The translations under genes were made by a program, and so were the position numbers. Of a stretch of DNA of 64,000 nt, positions 27,900-37,257 are shown in pieces (the first letter of the stretch is position 1; each line of letters opens with the position of its first letter). Below the pieces are notes generated by a model, which was given only the letters and a program-made list of their open reading frames with translations, was not told where the DNA came from and ran no database searches. Source of the DNA: Clostridiales bacterium (GTDB taxonomy: Bacteria; Bacillota; Clostridia; Lachnospirales; Lachnospiraceae); assembly GCA_018372435.1 (NCBI GenBank), contig JAHAJA010000001.1:248001-312000 (forward strand), read 5' to 3'.

Positions 27900-28402
27900 T
27901 GCAAGGAAAAGGTAAAGGGAAAAAAGTAAAATAGTTGAGATAGGAAGCTGCAAGAGCGAAACACAAACCCCTTCTGGATTGATGAGGATATGATGTTTGA
28001 TGATGAAGAAGTTAAGTATATAATTATTTTAGATGAAACTATTAATATATCACAAAAAATGATTGAAGTTTCCGAGGTTTCTTAAGAAGTTAGAAGCTCT
28101 TCATAAAATCTGTGAATTAAATGAAGTCTTACATTGTTAATATATAAACGAAGATAAAGAAGAGATAATGAAGTTTTCTGACGTATTAACAAATAAGAAA
28201 AGCTAATTAAAAGAAGTGGTAGCTTCTTGACTCATAAGCAAGTGTTTATAATAAAAATTCTTTTTTTGCCTAAAATGAATCAGAATAAGATACTTGAAAT
28301 GGATTAATATATAAGGCTCTGAGCAAGGAACAACATGGTTTAAGAGACATAAGATATCTTATCAAAAGGAAATAAGTAGTGATATGTTGGAGGGGATTCA
28401 TT
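27900..28402 (+). other. Intergenic region with decayed coding sequence
   Basis: No intact gene. Between about 27,950 and 28,210 several short frames read like parts of one acidic protein broken by frameshifts: an ATG at 27,990 gives MMFDDEEVKYIIILDETINI up to a TAA, then another frame carries FLKKLEALHKICELNEVLHC. I cannot name the family. The cotJ promoter should lie in the 3' part, but I see no convincing sigma-E consensus. Confidence 0.35.
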
Positions 28403-28597
28403 ATGAGTAGTGCTCCATATGAATATAGTTCATTAGAAGGTATAGAAGGAAAAGTAAGTGTATCCGCATATGTTGCTAGACAGAAATGGAGTTATGTGTT
28501 CGATGCTGATACTGCCCTTATGGAAGGAACCATCTTTCCAGGATTAATAAAACACTATAAGGTGAAAGAAGGAAATATCAGTGAAGGAAATCAATAA
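28403..28597 (+). CDS. cotJA: Spore coat-associated protein CotJA
   Basis: A 64-residue product with the CotJA core (LEGIEGKVSVSAYVARQKWSYVFDADTALMEGTIFPGL is the diagnostic region). In Bacillus the cotJ operon is transcribed in the mother cell under sigma-E and its products enter the spore coat. GGAGGGG precedes the ATG at 28,403. The 3' end overlaps cotJB by 17 bp. Confidence 0.85.
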   Translation: MSSAPYEYSSLEGIEGKVSVSAYVARQKWSYVFDADTALMEGTIFPGLIKHYKVKEGNISEGNQ

Positions 28598-28838
28598 AGA
28601 GGAATTATTCTATAAGATACAATCGGTAAGTTTTGCGATGGAGGATGTTAGACTCTACTTAGATACGCATCCTGAGGATATCGCGGCCTGTGAGTATTAT
28701 GATGCTTATAAGAAGATTCGGACGAAGTCCGTGAATCAATATAATAGATTCTTTGATCCACTTGATGCTTACAACATAAAGAGAGAAGAGTATTGGTCTT
28801 GGTGTACCAAGCCTTGGCCTTGGGAAGGAGAAAATTAA
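28581..28838 (+). CDS. cotJB: Spore coat protein CotJB
   Basis: An 85-residue product matching CotJB (SFAMEDVRLYLDTHPEDIAACEYY and the C-terminal WSWCTKPWPWEGE). The start is a GTG inside the cotJA end, preceded by GAAGGAAAT. It is followed by the split cotJC with a 2-bp gap and GGGAAGGAG as the ribosome binding site. Confidence 0.88.
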   Translation: MKEINKEELFYKIQSVSFAMEDVRLYLDTHPEDIAACEYYDAYKKIRTKSVNQYNRFFDPLDAYNIKREEYWSWCTKPWPWEGEN

Positions 28839-28840
28839 CG

Positions 28841-29059
28841 ATGTGGATATATGAAAGAAGGTTACAGTATCCAGTATATATAAGACACCCAGATAAGATG
28901 TTGGCAGATTATATTATTGAATGTCTTAATAAGGCACCATTCGAAACCAAAGCTAGTTGTCAGTATATCTCACATAGATATCGTACTCATTATAGAGAGA
29001 TTAGTGGGTTACTTACTGATATTGGTACTGAAGTATCGGTAGTGCACTCTAATGCCTAA
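28841..29059 (+). pseudogene. cotJC: cotJC, N-terminal part (interrupted gene)
   Basis: The ATG at 28,841 starts MWIYERRLQYPVYIRHPD, the typical N-terminus of CotJC, a manganese-catalase-like coat protein. Homology runs to LLTDIGTE (codon 64, ending 29,032) and then stops: the frame continues with eight unrelated residues (VSVVHSNA) to a TAA. The missing continuation ELAHMEVVSAILYQ is found in frame at 41,753 onwards. In vegetative DNA this would give a truncated, metal-site-less protein. Rejoining at the shared GG-ACTGAAG sequence would restore a 175-codon gene. I call it a split gene rather than a dead one. Confidence 0.9.
29024..29033 (+). other. Left junction (attL-like core) of the cotJC element
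   Basis: GGTACTGAAG, matching GGGACTGAAG at 41,744-41,753 in nine of ten positions, the mismatch being silent (Gly codon). Around the left core, TACTGATA (29,014-29,021) and TATCGGTA (29,034-29,041) form a near-perfect dyad centred on the AC of the core. Confidence 0.75.
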
Positions 29060-29167
29060 AATATTTAAAGGAAAAAGGAAAATATACGCAATTTATAAGT
29101 AATATTACTGAATACTATAAGTGTTGCTAATAATAGTAAATTCAAAGGAAAACTACAAAATTATGGC

Positions 29168-29196
29168 TTGCAAAAATACAGATATGATAGTATTAT
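29168..29196 (+). promoter_or_regulatory. Promoter of the BMP lipoprotein gene
   Basis: TTGCAA (29,168-29,173), a 17-bp spacer and TATTAT (29,191-29,196), about 70 bp before the start codon. It lies inside the cotJC element. Confidence 0.55.
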
Positions 29197-29265
29197 ATTA
29201 AATTGTAATGTAACGTATAAGTTTATATTATGGTAACCGTTTGGTTAAAAATAAGGAGGAAGACA

Positions 29266-30393
29266 ATGAAAAAGACAAAATTATCTAAACTTGTAGCTCT
29301 TATGCTTGTTGTTGTTTTGGCGTTCACAGCATGTAGCTCAAAGAACAACAACAAAAAAGACGAAACTCCATCAACTGAAGACACAACTGATGGTGCAGCA
29401 ACAACTGATGATACGACTTCAGAAGATACGGCTTCAGATGATACAGCAGCAACTACTAAACTTAAAATCGCTATGGTAACTGACGTAGGTGGTATTAATG
29501 ACCAATCATTCAACCAAGGTGCTTGGACAGGACTTCAAAAAGCACAAAAAGAACTTGGTGTTGAAGTTAGCTACCTTGAATCAGCAACAGAAGCTGATTA
29601 TGTTTCTAACATTGAAACTTTAGTAGATCAAGGAAATGACTTAATTGTTGCTTGTGGTTTCTTAATGGCAGATACAATTAAGGAAGCTGCAGAAGCTTAC
29701 CCAGATCAAAAATTTGCTATCATTGATGACTCTACTAACGCTGATTTACCAAACGTATCATGCTTAATGTTCAAACAAAATGAAGCTTCATACCTTGTAG
29801 GTGTTGTAGCAGCATTAATGTCTGAAACAAATAAAGTTGGTTTCGTACTTGGTATGTCTACTCCAGTAATGAACCAATTCGGTTACGGATATGTAGCAGG
29901 TGTACTTGATACTAATCCAGATGCAAAAGTTGAATTATACAATGCAAACGCATTCGGCGATGCAGCAGCTGGTAAAGCAGCAGCAGTTCAAATGTTCACA
30001 AACGGTGCAGATGTAGTATTCCACGCAGCTGGTGCTACAGGAAATGGTGTTATCGAAGCTGCTAAAGAACAAGGAAAATATGCTATCGGTGTAGATATTG
30101 ACCAAGCTTACCTAGCTCCAGAAAACGTTATTACTTCAGCTATGAAGAGATGTGATAATGCAATCTATGACTTAGTAGAAAAGATGACTAAAGGTGAAGA
30201 AATTCAAGGTGTTCAAACTTATGGTATGGACAACGGTGGCGTAGATATCGCACCTACACAAGATTTACTTCCAGAAGAAGTTATTGCTAAAGTTCAAGAA
30301 GCAAAAGACAAGATTCTTGCAGGAGATATCGTTGTTCCTGAAACACAAGAACAATTCGATGCTAAATATGGCGATGTATATACATTAGATTAA
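29266..30393 (+). CDS. BMP-family nucleoside-binding lipoprotein
   Basis: A 375-residue lipoprotein with signal peptide and lipobox FTACS (Cys23), then a Ser/Thr/Asp-rich linker (about 25-65) and a periplasmic-binding fold of the Bmp/PnrA family (KIAMVTDVGGINDQSFNQGAW, MDNGGVDIAP). It captures nucleosides for the ABC transporter encoded at 33.4-37.0 kb. AAGGAGG precedes the ATG at 29,266. The codon usage looks highly expressed. YjjI/YjjW genes separate it from its ATPase and permease genes. Confidence 0.9.
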   Translation: MKKTKLSKLVALMLVVVLAFTACSSKNNNKKDETPSTEDTTDGAATTDDTTSEDTASDDTAATTKLKIAMVTDVGGINDQSFNQGAWTGLQKAQKELGVEVSYLESATEADYVSNIETLVDQGNDLIVACGFLMADTIKEAAEAYPDQKFAIIDDSTNADLPNVSCLMFKQNEASYLVGVVAALMSETNKVGFVLGMSTPVMNQFGYGYVAGVLDTNPDAKVELYNANAFGDAAAGKAAAVQMFTNGADVVFHAAGATGNGVIEAAKEQGKYAIGVDIDQAYLAPENVITSAMKRCDNAIYDLVEKMTKGEEIQGVQTYGMDNGGVDIAPTQDLLPEEVIAKVQEAKDKILAGDIVVPETQEQFDAKYGDVYTLD

Positions 30394-30443
30394 TTATAAC
30401 GATTAACAAGTAAATTGTTATTATCTAAATAATATAAGTGAAG

Positions 30444-30488
30444 CGAGGAGGCAGTCCTATATTGTATGAATGGACACCTCCTTGTTTT
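30444..30488 (+). terminator. Terminator after the BMP gene
   Basis: AGGAGG pairs with CCTCCT, extended by TCC and GGA, followed by TGTTTT. The rest of the 30,394-30,802 gap is AT-rich; a TATAAT at 30,637-30,642 may be the -10 of the yjjI transcript, without a clear -35. Confidence 0.6.
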
Positions 30489-30802
30489 ACGGAATAATAT
30501 AACCAGAAGAGCGTATATTTTTTCCTATGAGTTCTATTTGGTGGAAGTTTGATAAAATTAGAAAAATAAAGCAAATAGGAAAGAATATAATTTTTATTTC
30601 CAAATAAAAAATGTGGCGTTTGGAAGCGATAAATTGTATAATGATAGTATATGTAATGTTATTAATACTAGAAATATTGTAATGGGCAATTATAGTATTA
30701 TCGGTATTAATAAAACTAAAGAAAAATAAACGAATGTACACGAAACTCATAGTTATGTTTAGGAAGCTAAACAGTTTGATGTTCAGAAAAGGAGCTTAAA
30801 GC

Positions 30803-32341
30803 ATGCGAGATATTAGTATGGATAGAGTAAATGCAACACGAAACGAAATTCTAGGTATAATTAAAAACAGAACATTAACTCATGAACAAAAAGTTGCGGC
30901 TTTAGCAGGGAAGGCAGATTCATTAATGGAAGTGCTTGAATTACCTGAAGGTTTAGAAGAACGCTTAAACTTAGATCCAGCGGATAAGATTATCTGTGAT
31001 TTGAATGAAGGTCATGCACCAATGCGTCCAAGATACATCATTCCTGATTACGCTAAGTTTATGAAAAATGGAAGTGAGTTTTTGCAATTAGATCCACCAA
31101 CAGATATATGGGAAGCAGTAAACTCATTATTAATCTTTTATAAGAATGTACCGAGTGTAACAAACTTTCCAGTATACGTAGGTAATATTGATGAATTACT
31201 TGAGCCTTTTGTAGTTGATGAAGCAGAAGCGAAGAAAGCAATCCGTCTATTCTTAACGCACATTGATAGAACAATCCTAGATTCCTTCTGTCATGCCAAT
31301 ATAGGACCAAGAGCAACAAAAGCGGGTAGATTAATCTTAGAAGTAGAAGCAGAACTTGAGAATGCGGTTCCTAACTTAACATTAAAATACGATAAAGATA
31401 TTACACCAGATGATTTTGCATTATTAGCAATTGATACTGCATTAAAAACAGCAAAACCAAGCTTTGCAAACCATAAGATGTTCTCTGAGGAATTATCGGA
31501 AGATTATGTAATTGCTAGTTGCTATAATGGTCTTAAGCTAGGTGGCGGTTCTTATACTTTGTGTCGTGTGTTACTTGGTAATCTTGCTAAGAAAGCGGAT
31601 AACATTGAACACTTTAAGAAGGAAATACTACCTGAAACACTAGAGATTATGGCGGCATATATGGATGAAAGAATCCGTTTTATGGTAGAGGAAAGTGGCT
31701 TCTTCGAAAGCAATTTCTTAGCAAAAGAAGGATTTATTACAAAAGAAAACTTCACTGCTATGTTTGGTATGGTTGGAATGGCTGAATGTGTGAATACACT
31801 TCTTGAAAAAGAAGGAATCCAAGGTAGATATGGTCATTCAGAAGTAGCAGATAATCTTGGTATTAGCATTATGGAAATTATGGACGAATTCAACAATAAC
31901 CATGTAAGCCCATATTGCTATGGTGCAGATGGACATTTCTTATTACATGCACAAGTAGGACTTGATGTAGATGTTAATTCAAGTCCAGGATGTAGAATTC
32001 CAATTGGTGAAGAACCAGAAGAATTAATTGAACACTTAGCACATAGTGCGAAGTTCCACAAATATTTCCCATCGGGGGTAGGCGATATCTTCCCTATTGA
32101 TACCACAGTGCATAAGAATATGGATTATTTACTTGATATAATCAAAGGAGCTTTCGATAACAAAGTTCGTTATATGTCTGTTTACGAAAAAGATAGTGAT
32201 GTAATTCGTGTAACAGGATATCTAGTTAAGAAATCAGAGATGGAGAAATTAAAGAAAGGTGAGAATGTTTTACAAGATACCACAGTACTTGGTCTTGGTG
32301 CATCAAGGAATTCTCACATATTAGAACGTAAGGTTAGATAG
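30803..32341 (+). CDS. yjjI: Glycyl-radical enzyme of the YjjI family
   Basis: A 512-residue member of the YjjI (DUF3029) branch of glycyl-radical enzymes. The radical Gly is about residue 472 in IRVTGYLV, 40 residues before the C-terminus, and candidate active-site cysteines lie in IASCYNGLKLGGGSYTLCR. Such enzymes need an activase, here YjjW 72 bp downstream, and are destroyed by O2. In E. coli yjjI-yjjW adjoin the deo nucleoside genes; here they sit inside a nucleoside transporter cluster, supporting a role in nucleoside or deoxyribose metabolism. The reaction is not known. AAAAGGAGC precedes the start. Confidence 0.88.
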   Translation: MRDISMDRVNATRNEILGIIKNRTLTHEQKVAALAGKADSLMEVLELPEGLEERLNLDPADKIICDLNEGHAPMRPRYIIPDYAKFMKNGSEFLQLDPPTDIWEAVNSLLIFYKNVPSVTNFPVYVGNIDELLEPFVVDEAEAKKAIRLFLTHIDRTILDSFCHANIGPRATKAGRLILEVEAELENAVPNLTLKYDKDITPDDFALLAIDTALKTAKPSFANHKMFSEELSEDYVIASCYNGLKLGGGSYTLCRVLLGNLAKKADNIEHFKKEILPETLEIMAAYMDERIRFMVEESGFFESNFLAKEGFITKENFTAMFGMVGMAECVNTLLEKEGIQGRYGHSEVADNLGISIMEIMDEFNNNHVSPYCYGADGHFLLHAQVGLDVDVNSSPGCRIPIGEEPEELIEHLAHSAKFHKYFPSGVGDIFPIDTTVHKNMDYLLDIIKGAFDNKVRYMSVYEKDSDVIRVTGYLVKKSEMEKLKKGENVLQDTTVLGLGASRNSHILERKVR

Positions 32342-32354
32342 AAGAGTTAGTTTT

Positions 32355-32394
32355 GGGGTACAATACGAAGGTGAGGTTTATTCGATTGTACCTC
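32355..32394 (+). other. Intercistronic hairpin between yjjI and yjjW
   Basis: GGTACAAT (32,357-32,364) and ATTGTACC (32,385-32,392) form an exact stem with a 20-nt loop and no U-tract. It may set mRNA stability or relative expression of the enzyme and its activase. Confidence 0.4.
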
Positions 32395-32413
32395 TTAATC
32401 TGGAGAAAAGAGT

Positions 32414-33262
32414 ATGCAAGTGAATACAGCAATCGTTAATAAGATAATTCGTTTTAGCTCTGTAGATGGACCAGGTAATCGTACGGTTGTCTTTCTTCAG
32501 GGGTGTAATTTTAATTGTAGATACTGCCACAACCCAGAAACAATTGGAGCTTGTAGACAATGTGGAGCATGTGTTCCCTATTGCAAAACAAACGCCATAA
32601 CCCTAGTTGATGGAAAGATTCTATATGATAGAGATAGATGTGTAAACTGCGATGAATGTTTTCATCATTGCCCACATGGAAGTTCTCCTAAGACCGAGAG
32701 AATGACCCCAGAAGAGGTATTTGAGGAAGTAAAGAAGAATATGCCTTATATTCGTGGGATAACGATATCAGGGGGCGAATGTACCTTATGGAGAGACTTC
32801 TTGGTGGAGTTGTTAACATTAGCTAAGAATGTAGGATTATCTACAATGTTAGATAGTAATGGTACTTATGATTTTTCGAAAGATAAAGAATTAATGGCTG
32901 TGGTCGATGCTGTTATGTTAGATGTGAAAGCATTTGATAGAAGTGAACACGAGAAGGTAACTGGTATTCATAATGATATGGTGTTATCAAATCTTCGTTA
33001 TCTAGCTGAGTGTGACAAGCTGTTTGAAGTGCGTACCGTAGCAGTGCCAGAATTGTTTGATACAAAGCATACGGTCTATGAGACAAGCAAATTGCTTCAT
33101 GAGGTTGGAAAACAAGAAGGGATTCGGTACAAACTTATTAAGTACAGACCGATTGGGGTAAGAGAAGAATATCGTTCGTATGAAACACCAACAGAGGAGT
33201 ATATGAATCAGTTGCGTGATATTGCTTACAATAACGGTATGAGAGATATCGTTATTATATAA
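32414..33262 (+). CDS. yjjW: YjjW-type glycyl-radical enzyme activase
   Basis: A 282-residue radical SAM protein. The SAM cluster is Cys31, Cys35 and Cys38 in GCNFNCRYCHN. A ferredoxin-like insert with two complete CxxCxxCxxxC motifs follows (CRQCGACVPYC and CVNCDECFHHC). This is the usual layout of glycyl-radical activases such as YjjW. It would use reduced [4Fe-4S] and SAM to generate the radical on Gly472 of the neighbouring YjjI. GGAG lies before the ATG. Confidence 0.9.
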   Translation: MQVNTAIVNKIIRFSSVDGPGNRTVVFLQGCNFNCRYCHNPETIGACRQCGACVPYCKTNAITLVDGKILYDRDRCVNCDECFHHCPHGSSPKTERMTPEEVFEEVKKNMPYIRGITISGGECTLWRDFLVELLTLAKNVGLSTMLDSNGTYDFSKDKELMAVVDAVMLDVKAFDRSEHEKVTGIHNDMVLSNLRYLAECDKLFEVRTVAVPELFDTKHTVYETSKLLHEVGKQEGIRYKLIKYRPIGVREEYRSYETPTEEYMNQLRDIAYNNGMRDIVII

Positions 33263-33405
33263 ACAACTGTGTGCATATCTGTTGCTAAGCAGAAGCTACT
33301 ACCAGATAGTAATATAATCTAGTTAAGATATAAGGGAGTAACGTGAATTCAATAAGGATCGTGCTCACTCAAATATAAATATGTGGAAGAAGGGGGCGTT
33401 TTCGC

Positions 33406-34959
33406 TTGCAAAATAATTCAAACATAGACTTAAATGCTAAGACAATTGAGATGAAGAATATTGTTAAAATGTTTGGTAATTTTAAGGCTAATGACGGTGT
33501 GAATCTAACGGTTCACAAAGGAGAAATTCACGCGATTCTAGGTGAGAATGGTGCTGGTAAGAGTACACTTATGAACATCCTATACGGTTTGTATACACCT
33601 ACATCTGGAGAAATCTTCGTTAATGGACAAAAGGTTACAATTGACGGGCCAAACAAAGCTATAGAGCTTGGAATTGGTATGGTTCATCAACACTTTATGT
33701 TAATTCCACCATTTACTGTAACAGAGAATATCATTCTAGGTATGGAACCTACCAAAGGTGCTGGCGTTGTCAACATCAAAGAAGCTAGAAAGAAAGTTAT
33801 TGAAATTTCTGAAAAGTATGGTCTTAAAGTAGATCCAGATGCTAAGATTGAGGATATCTCTGTAGGTATGCAGCAAAGAGCGGAAATCCTTAAGGTACTT
33901 TATCGTGGAGCGGACATCTTAATCTTAGATGAGCCTACAGCTTCCTTAACACCACAAGAAATCGTTGAGTTAGTAGAGATAATGCACAACCTTACTAAGG
34001 AAGGTAAATCCGTTATCTTGATTACTCATAAGTTAAAAGAAATCAAGGAGTCAGCTGATTATTGTACAATTATTCGTCAAGGTAAATATATTAACACAGT
34101 AAATGTTAACGAAGTAAATGAGAATGAACTTGCTGCTATGATGGTTGGTAGAAATGTAGAATTCAAAGTAGATAAGAAAGATATGAACCCAGGTGAACTT
34201 GTACTTAATGTTGAAGATATACGTGCAAAAGATTACCGTGGTGTTGAGATCTTAAAAGGCCTTAGCATCAATGTTAAAAGAGGTGAGATCGTAGGTGTCG
34301 CTGGTATTGATGGTAATGGTCAGTCTGAATTAGTGGAGATCCTTACGGGCCTTAGACGAGCTGATAGTGGACGAGTTACTTTACTTGGAGAAAACACATT
34401 CAATAAAACACCAAGAGAATGTTTCTTAAAGGGAATTTCTAGTATTCCAGAAGATAGACAAAAGCATGGCCTAGTGCTTGATTTTTCAGTTGCAGAGAAT
34501 ATGGTACTGCAAAATTATGCAGAACAAAACTTCTCAAAAGCAGGATTTATGAAAAAGGATGCCATTGATAAACATGCAGAAGTATTAGTAGAAAAATTCG
34601 ATGTTCGTCCAGCTGATTCGGCTGAAAAACCAGCGGGTCACTTATCAGGTGGTAATCAACAAAAAGTTATTATCGCCAGAGAAGTAACGAATGATAAGGA
34701 TTTATTAATTGCAGTTAACCCAACAAGAGGTCTTGATGTTGGTGCGATTGAATATGTACATCGTTATATTGTTGAGCAAAGAAACAAGAACAAAGCGGTA
34801 TTATTAGTTTCTTTCGAATTAGATGAAATTATGAGTTTATCTGATCGTATCGAAGTAATCTTCGACGGACAGATTGTGGGTAGCGTTCCGGGTAAAGACG
34901 CTGACGAGAATACATTAGGTCTTATGATGGCGGGAGGTGACACAAATGGATCAAAATAA
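33406..34959 (+). CDS. Nucleoside ABC transporter ATPase (duplicated)
   Basis: A 517-residue ATPase made of two tandem nucleotide-binding domains, as in NupA/YufO. The first has Walker A GENGAGKST, signature ISVGMQQRAEILK and Walker B LILDEPT. The second has a degenerate A-loop (GIDGNGQSE), signature LSGGNQQK and a weak Walker B. One degenerate site is normal for this family. Translation probably begins at a TTG at 33,406 after AGAAGGGGG. The 3' end overlaps the first permease by 14 bp. Confidence 0.9.
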   Translation: MQNNSNIDLNAKTIEMKNIVKMFGNFKANDGVNLTVHKGEIHAILGENGAGKSTLMNILYGLYTPTSGEIFVNGQKVTIDGPNKAIELGIGMVHQHFMLIPPFTVTENIILGMEPTKGAGVVNIKEARKKVIEISEKYGLKVDPDAKIEDISVGMQQRAEILKVLYRGADILILDEPTASLTPQEIVELVEIMHNLTKEGKSVILITHKLKEIKESADYCTIIRQGKYINTVNVNEVNENELAAMMVGRNVEFKVDKKDMNPGELVLNVEDIRAKDYRGVEILKGLSINVKRGEIVGVAGIDGNGQSELVEILTGLRRADSGRVTLLGENTFNKTPRECFLKGISSIPEDRQKHGLVLDFSVAENMVLQNYAEQNFSKAGFMKKDAIDKHAEVLVEKFDVRPADSAEKPAGHLSGGNQQKVIIAREVTNDKDLLIAVNPTRGLDVGAIEYVHRYIVEQRNKNKAVLLVSFELDEIMSLSDRIEVIFDGQIVGSVPGKDADENTLGLMMAGGDTNGSK

Positions 34960-36034
34960 TTCAAAACCTACAGTAAGAAAAGAAAAGATAGCAAAAGATA
35001 ACAAAGCCTTATATACCGTAATCTCAATCTTAGTAGGTTTTACAATTGGTGCTATTATGCTTCTTGTTGTTAAAGTAAGTCCAATTAAAGCATACGGATT
35101 ATTGATTGAAAGTGTCTTTGGTACTCCTAAAAACATCGCTCAATCGGTTGTATATGCCACTCCATTAATATTAACTGGTTTGTCAATAGCATTCTCCTTC
35201 AGAACAGGTATCTTCAATATCGGTGCAGAAGGTCAGTTTGTAATGGGTTCATTAGGAGCCATGGTAGTTGGTGTTCTAGTGGATGCACCCGCAATTATTC
35301 ATATTCCATTATGTTTGCTTGCTGCAGCTTTAGCAGGTGCTCTATGGGGTGCAATAGTTGGTTACTTAAAAGCGAAGCTTGGTGCTAACGAAGTACTTTG
35401 TATGATTATGTTCAACTGGATTGCTTATTATTTCTCTAATTATGTTGTTAAGAGTAAGCTTTTCAATGATGCAGGTAAGCAAGTTAGTAAGAAAGTAGCA
35501 GATACAGCTAAGTTATCTGTAAACAGTTTGAAAGCTTCCTTAGGTCAAAAAGTTAACTGGGGTATCATTATTGCGATAATCGCAGTAATTATAATCTATT
35601 TAATTATTAATAAAACAACTCTTGGATACCGTTTACGTGCCGTTGGCTTTAACCGTAATGCTGCAGAATATGCAGGTATTAACGTTAAGGTTGCAATTGT
35701 ATCAGCAATCGCTATCTCTGGAGCACTTGCTGGTTTAGCTGGTGCAACACAAGTACTTGGTTATAATTATAGTATCAGTGAGTTTGCTGGACAAGAAGGG
35801 TACGGTTTTGAAGGCATCACGGTTGCCATGATTGGTGCAACGCATCCGGTTGGAGTATTGTTTGCAGGTTTATTCTATGGTGCTATGAAATATGGCGGAA
35901 AGAATATGAACCTTCTTGGAGCTCCTACAGAAGTTATTGATATCATTATGGGTTCAATAATCTTCTTCATTGCAATATCAAGTATATTAAAAACAATGAA
36001 AACTAGATTTAGTAAAAAGGGAGGTACAAAGTAA
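34946..36034 (+). CDS. Nucleoside ABC permease 1 (YufP/NupB-like)
   Basis: A 362-residue inner-membrane permease of the BPD_transp_2 family with about ten hydrophobic helices and the conserved FNIGAEGQFVMG segment. The ATG at 34,946 is 8 bp after GGGAGG; an in-frame GTG at 34,937 overlaps that site. It overlaps the ATPase gene and lies 1 bp upstream of the next permease. Confidence 0.9.
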   Translation: MDQNNSKPTVRKEKIAKDNKALYTVISILVGFTIGAIMLLVVKVSPIKAYGLLIESVFGTPKNIAQSVVYATPLILTGLSIAFSFRTGIFNIGAEGQFVMGSLGAMVVGVLVDAPAIIHIPLCLLAAALAGALWGAIVGYLKAKLGANEVLCMIMFNWIAYYFSNYVVKSKLFNDAGKQVSKKVADTAKLSVNSLKASLGQKVNWGIIIAIIAVIIIYLIINKTTLGYRLRAVGFNRNAAEYAGINVKVAIVSAIAISGALAGLAGATQVLGYNYSISEFAGQEGYGFEGITVAMIGATHPVGVLFAGLFYGAMKYGGKNMNLLGAPTEVIDIIMGSIIFFIAISSILKTMKTRFSKKGGTK

Positions 36035-36035
36035 T

Positions 36036-36989
36036 ATGGATGAATTAATCAAGAATTTGGGTCTGATTTTAAATACTACTCTTATGTACACTCCACCACT
36101 TTTGTTTGCAGCACTTGGTTCGGTATTCTCAGAACGAAGCGGTGTTGTTAATATCGGTATCGAAGGTATGATGACGATTGGTGCGTTTGCTGGTGTTGTT
36201 GGAACCTTATTAACAAGCAATCCATGGTTAGGATTCTTAATCGCTGGTTTAGCGGGTGGTATCTTCGGTTTACTTCATGCATTCGCAACGATTACTTGTA
36301 AAGCGGATCAGACAATCTCTGGTACTGCTATTAACTTCTTAGCACCTGGTTTTGCAATCTTCTTATGTCGTGTATTATATGATTCAACAGAAACACATAG
36401 TGTTGATTTAGCGCATAAGATGCCACGTTTCCTTAAGGGATTATTCCAAGGAACAGAAGGAATATTCCGTAAAGGTGGATTCCTTGATAATGTATTTAAT
36501 ACGTATGCAACTGCATACTTAGCATTTATATTAGTAGCTGTCGTTTGGTTTGTATTCTACAAAACAAAATTCGGTCTTCGAATTCGTGCCGTAGGTGAGC
36601 ATCCAAAAGCAGCGGATACACTTGGTATCAACGTAATTCGTATTCGTTACATCTGTGTTATCTTATCAGGTGTTTTAGCAGGTTTCGGTGGTGCATCTAT
36701 TACATTAGCCACTGTTTCACAGTTCCGTCCATCAGTTATTACTGGCCAAGGTTTCATTGCAATAGCAGCTGTTATCTTTGGTAAGTTCAAACCACAAGGT
36801 GCCATGCTTGCATGTATCTTATTCGGTTTCTGTAATGGTGTTAGAGTATTCGTAGGTTCAGGAAGTGCCGTATCACCTCACTTGATCTCTATGATACCTT
36901 ACGTAGTAACAATTATCGTATTAATCTTATTCGTTGGTAAATCACATGTACCAGCTGCTAATGGCAAGCCATACGAAAAAGCTAGATAA
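36036..36989 (+). CDS. Nucleoside ABC permease 2 (YufQ/NupC-like)
   Basis: A 317-residue permease of the same family as its neighbour, with VVNIGIEGMMTIGAFAG near the N-terminus and about nine helices. It forms the heterodimeric channel with permease 1. GGGAGG lies 15 bp before the ATG. Confidence 0.9.
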   Translation: MDELIKNLGLILNTTLMYTPPLLFAALGSVFSERSGVVNIGIEGMMTIGAFAGVVGTLLTSNPWLGFLIAGLAGGIFGLLHAFATITCKADQTISGTAINFLAPGFAIFLCRVLYDSTETHSVDLAHKMPRFLKGLFQGTEGIFRKGGFLDNVFNTYATAYLAFILVAVVWFVFYKTKFGLRIRAVGEHPKAADTLGINVIRIRYICVILSGVLAGFGGASITLATVSQFRPSVITGQGFIAIAAVIFGKFKPQGAMLACILFGFCNGVRVFVGSGSAVSPHLISMIPYVVTIIVLILFVGKSHVPAANGKPYEKAR

Positions 36990-37056
36990 TCGTGGATAAG
37001 TTTTAGTGATTGTGGATTAAAGTATTAAAAAAATCATATGTTGTGGATAACAAGAA

Positions 37057-37098
37057 AGAGTTATTGTATTAGGATTAGAGTACAATAACTCTTTTTCT
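37057..37098 (+). terminator. Rho-independent terminator
   Basis: AGAGTTATTGTA and TACAATAACTCT pair perfectly (12 bp), followed by TTTTTCT. Ends the nucleoside transporter operon. Confidence 0.88.
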
Positions 37099-37257
37099 AT
37101 TGTTCATATGAGTCAAAAGTCTCAAGTGATTATGAAAAGGATTCTTTGACAGATGGAAGAAATATGTATAAAATAGTAATATAAAAGTGTCGAATAAAAA
37201 GGTATAAAGTAAAGAATGTGCCTTATGGTTGATTATAGCTACAGGAGGATTAATGAC

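Noticed and set aside
28841..29059. cotJC as an ordinary dead pseudogene
   Set aside because: The missing half is present downstream in the right orientation and phase with a matching junction sequence and a neighbouring serine recombinase; decay by deletion would not leave this.
29060..29265. Riboswitch upstream of the BMP nucleoside transporter
   Set aside because: The leader is short, AT-rich and lacks conserved aptamer motifs; only a promoter and a ribosome binding site are visible.
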